NCBI GenBank assembly: GCA_033808805.1
Contig: JAPXMY010000009.1
Coordinates: 1 to 64,000, forward strand
Length of the DNA: 64,000 nucleotides
Reading direction: 5' to 3'
Source: UBA1783 sp033808805
GTDB lineage: Bacteria > Bacillota_I > Bacilli_A > Erysipelotrichales > Erysipelotrichaceae
Shown here: piece by piece, positions 62,550 through 64,000 of the stretch
Position numbering within the stretch: position 1 is the stretch's first letter
How the letters are laid out: each line of letters opens with the position of its first letter
Position numbers and translations under genes: made by a program
Notes under the pieces: generated by a model
What the model was told of the DNA's origin: nothing
The model's database searches: none
What the model saw: only the letters and a program-made list of their open reading frames with translations

Positions 62550-63347
62550 ATGTCAACACAACATGTTAAATTCAGATGTCCTTCACTGGTCAGCAACGGT
62601 GAATTCTATATCCATCTACCTGAAAAGGAACCTCCATTTTTCATGTCTGATAACATTCACTATCAAAGGCCAACAAAAACACTGATCTTGCTTCATGGTT
62701 ACAGCGGTGACTGTACAGACTGGCTTTATAATTCACCGGCTGCTGATTTTAGTCTCAAGTATAATCTGGCTGTCGTTATGCCAAGTGGTGGACTGAACTT
62801 CTATGTCGATAATAAAGCCACTGGACGGCAGTATGGCAAATTTATCGGTGAAGATCTGATTAAATATCTGCGTGATACCTATGGACTGGCAAATAATGCT
62901 GCAGACACCTTTATTGGAGGCGCTTCAATGGGTGGTTTTGGCGCTTTACATACAGCCTTGATGTATCCGGAAACCTTTGCTGGAGTTATCGCACTGTCAT
63001 CAGCTTTAATTATCCACCAGCTGAAAGATATGAAACCTGAGATGAAAGATCCGGTAATGGCAAATTATGAATATTATGTTGCTACTTTTGGCGATTTAAG
63101 GAATGCTGAAAACAGTGATCATAATCCTGAATTTCTTTATCTGAAAAATAAAAAAGCTGGAAAATCTCTTCCTAAAATATATCTGGCCTGTGGAAATAAG
63201 GATTTTCTATTGAAACCTAATCAAAAGATGAGAGATTTTCTAATCAGTCAGGATGCTGATTTCATCTATGCAGAAGAAGATGGTCAACATAATTGGGATT
63301 TTTGGACTCCCCACACCTACAAAGGTATTGAATATTTACTGAAATAA
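62550..63347 (+). CDS. alpha/beta hydrolase esterase (tributyrin/feruloyl-esterase-like)
   Basis: A 265-residue esterase-D/tributyrin-esterase-like protein: LILLHGYSGDCTDW (oxyanion region), nucleophile elbow GASMGG (Ser126), and His in EDGQHNWDFW. The start is ATG 62550 with AGAAAGG nine bases upstream; an ATG at 62541 is too close to that site. No signal peptide. It is divergent from the binding-protein gene and leads a second transcript with a type-B carboxylesterase gene 21 bases later. Confidence 0.87.
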   Translation: MSTQHVKFRCPSLVSNGEFYIHLPEKEPPFFMSDNIHYQRPTKTLILLHGYSGDCTDWLYNSPAADFSLKYNLAVVMPSGGLNFYVDNKATGRQYGKFIGEDLIKYLRDTYGLANNAADTFIGGASMGGFGALHTALMYPETFAGVIALSSALIIHQLKDMKPEMKDPVMANYEYYVATFGDLRNAENSDHNPEFLYLKNKKAGKSLPKIYLACGNKDFLLKPNQKMRDFLISQDADFIYAEEDGQHNWDFWTPHTYKGIEYLLK

Positions 63348-63368
63348 CAAAAGGAGATGATAAATAAT

Positions 63369-64000
63369 ATGACAGATTTTGAAAAAGCAAAAGTCCTTGT
63401 CAAACAGGGATGGTTACAGGGATATGTTGATGGAAAAGTAAAAATATTTAAAGGTATTCCTTATGCCGCCCCTCCAGTAGGCAGTCTGCGTTTTAGACAA
63501 CCTGCTGATCCAGGAAGATGGAAAGGGGTTCGCAAGGCTACTCAATATAGTGCCGCTGCTATCCAGCATGTTATGGAACAGGCCGATTTACCAGCCAATG
63601 TCCATGGAGTACCACAATTTTTAGCTCCTTCTCAATATGAAGAAGATTGCCTTTATCTAAATGTCTGGACTCCTGCTAAAAGTGCTGATGATAAACTTCC
63701 GGTCTTTATCTGGATTCATGGAGGTGGTATGGTGGCTGGCAGTGGTTGTGAGGTAGTCTGTGAAGGAATTGGACTAGCCAAAAGAAAAGACATGGTTGTT
63801 GTTACTATCAACTACCGCTTAGGTTTCTTCGGTTTCTTTGCTCATCCTGAACTGACAGAAGAAGCTGATGGCACCAGTGGCAACTATGCCCTATACGATA
63901 TGAGAAAAGCCTGCCTGTGGGTTAAGGAAAACATTGCCAGTTTTGGTGGTGACCCAGAACGTATCATTGTGGCCGGTCAATCAGGAGGAGCAGCTGGTAC
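63369..64000 (+). CDS. type-B carboxylesterase (partial, runs off the window)
   Basis: The first 210 residues of a carboxylesterase/cholinesterase-fold enzyme; it has no stop within the window. Visible marks are IFKGIPYAAPPVG, EDCLYLNVW, IWIHGGG (oxyanion hole) and GQSGGAAG (nucleophile Ser in GxSxG). An AAAGGAGATG site precedes the ATG. The complete family proteins are about 480-530 residues. Together with the preceding esterase it adds to the deacylating capacity of this cluster. Confidence 0.93.
   Translation, partial: MTDFEKAKVLVKQGWLQGYVDGKVKIFKGIPYAAPPVGSLRFRQPADPGRWKGVRKATQYSAAAIQHVMEQADLPANVHGVPQFLAPSQYEEDCLYLNVWTPAKSADDKLPVFIWIHGGGMVAGSGCEVVCEGIGLAKRKDMVVVTINYRLGFFGFFAHPELTEEADGTSGNYALYDMRKACLWVKENIASFGGDPERIIVAGQSGGAAG

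Overview
The window is AT-rich Bacillota (Firmicutes) chromosome. Low-GC codon use, strong Shine-Dalgarno sites, many T-tailed intrinsic terminators, UGA used as a stop, peptidoglycan genes (murD, murI), an LTA-synthase-type enzyme and a sortase-type surface protein point to a Gram-positive with a cell wall rather than a mycoplasma. Genes common in anaerobic gut Bacillota (class III ribonucleotide reductase, aminothiazoline-carboxylate-hydrolase-like proteins, a BaiCD/BaiH-like flavoenzyme, an Lpl/Yes-type sugar ABC system) make a gut Erysipelotrichia-like organism a reasonable guess; I cannot confirm the taxon.

1-591: the end of a tRNA operon, read as Pro-Met-Ile2(CAT)-Ser-fMet-Phe, closed by a terminator. 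646-10829: housekeeping. An AEC permease, a 23S/16S-type RNA modification pair (RsmF-like, RsuA-like), a Nudix hydrolase, a CDF metal exporter, pcp-gph, then rluD-like/murD/murI and a PHP phosphatase. 11012-25386: accessory metabolism rich in alpha/beta hydrolases, with a large MacB-type ABC protein, two MFS carriers, an M20 peptidase and mntP behind a probable Mn riboswitch. 25538-28626: lipoprotein + MBOAT + DHHW/AlgJ-like pair, probably O-acylating an extracellular polymer. 28717-33718: HAD phosphatase, RidA, a very tight pncA-pncB-nadD-nadE operon covering nicotinamide to NAD, and a rhodanese lipoprotein. 33820-36789: a cobalamin riboswitch controlling nrdD-nrdG. 36839-38651: second ATC-hydrolase-like protein and RtcB. 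38810-42846: accessory island with a sortase-type surface protein behind an attenuated leader, and a two-gene module of unrecognised membrane/glycine-zipper proteins, the first of which is split by a one-base shift at an eight-base homopolymer. 43111-46149: divergent SDR and Fe-S flavoenzyme sharing an intergenic region with paired CTTGTG repeats. 46245-50269: a membrane metallophosphoesterase and an LTA-synthase-like sulfatase-fold protein. 50496-64000: an Lpl-type carbohydrate ABC system (binding protein, two permeases, its own MalK-like ATPase, DUF624 protein) with YesMN-type two-component control and four hydrolases (polysaccharide deacetylase, beta-lactamase-fold serine hydrolase, esterase, type-B carboxylesterase), but no glycoside hydrolase in view.

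The most interesting items are the homopolymer-split glycine-zipper gene with its partner (40331-42846), the B12 riboswitch on a B12-independent ribonucleotide reductase, the complete four-gene nicotinamide-to-NAD operon with a eukaryote-like NadD motif, and the regularly spaced repeats between the SDR and flavoenzyme genes.
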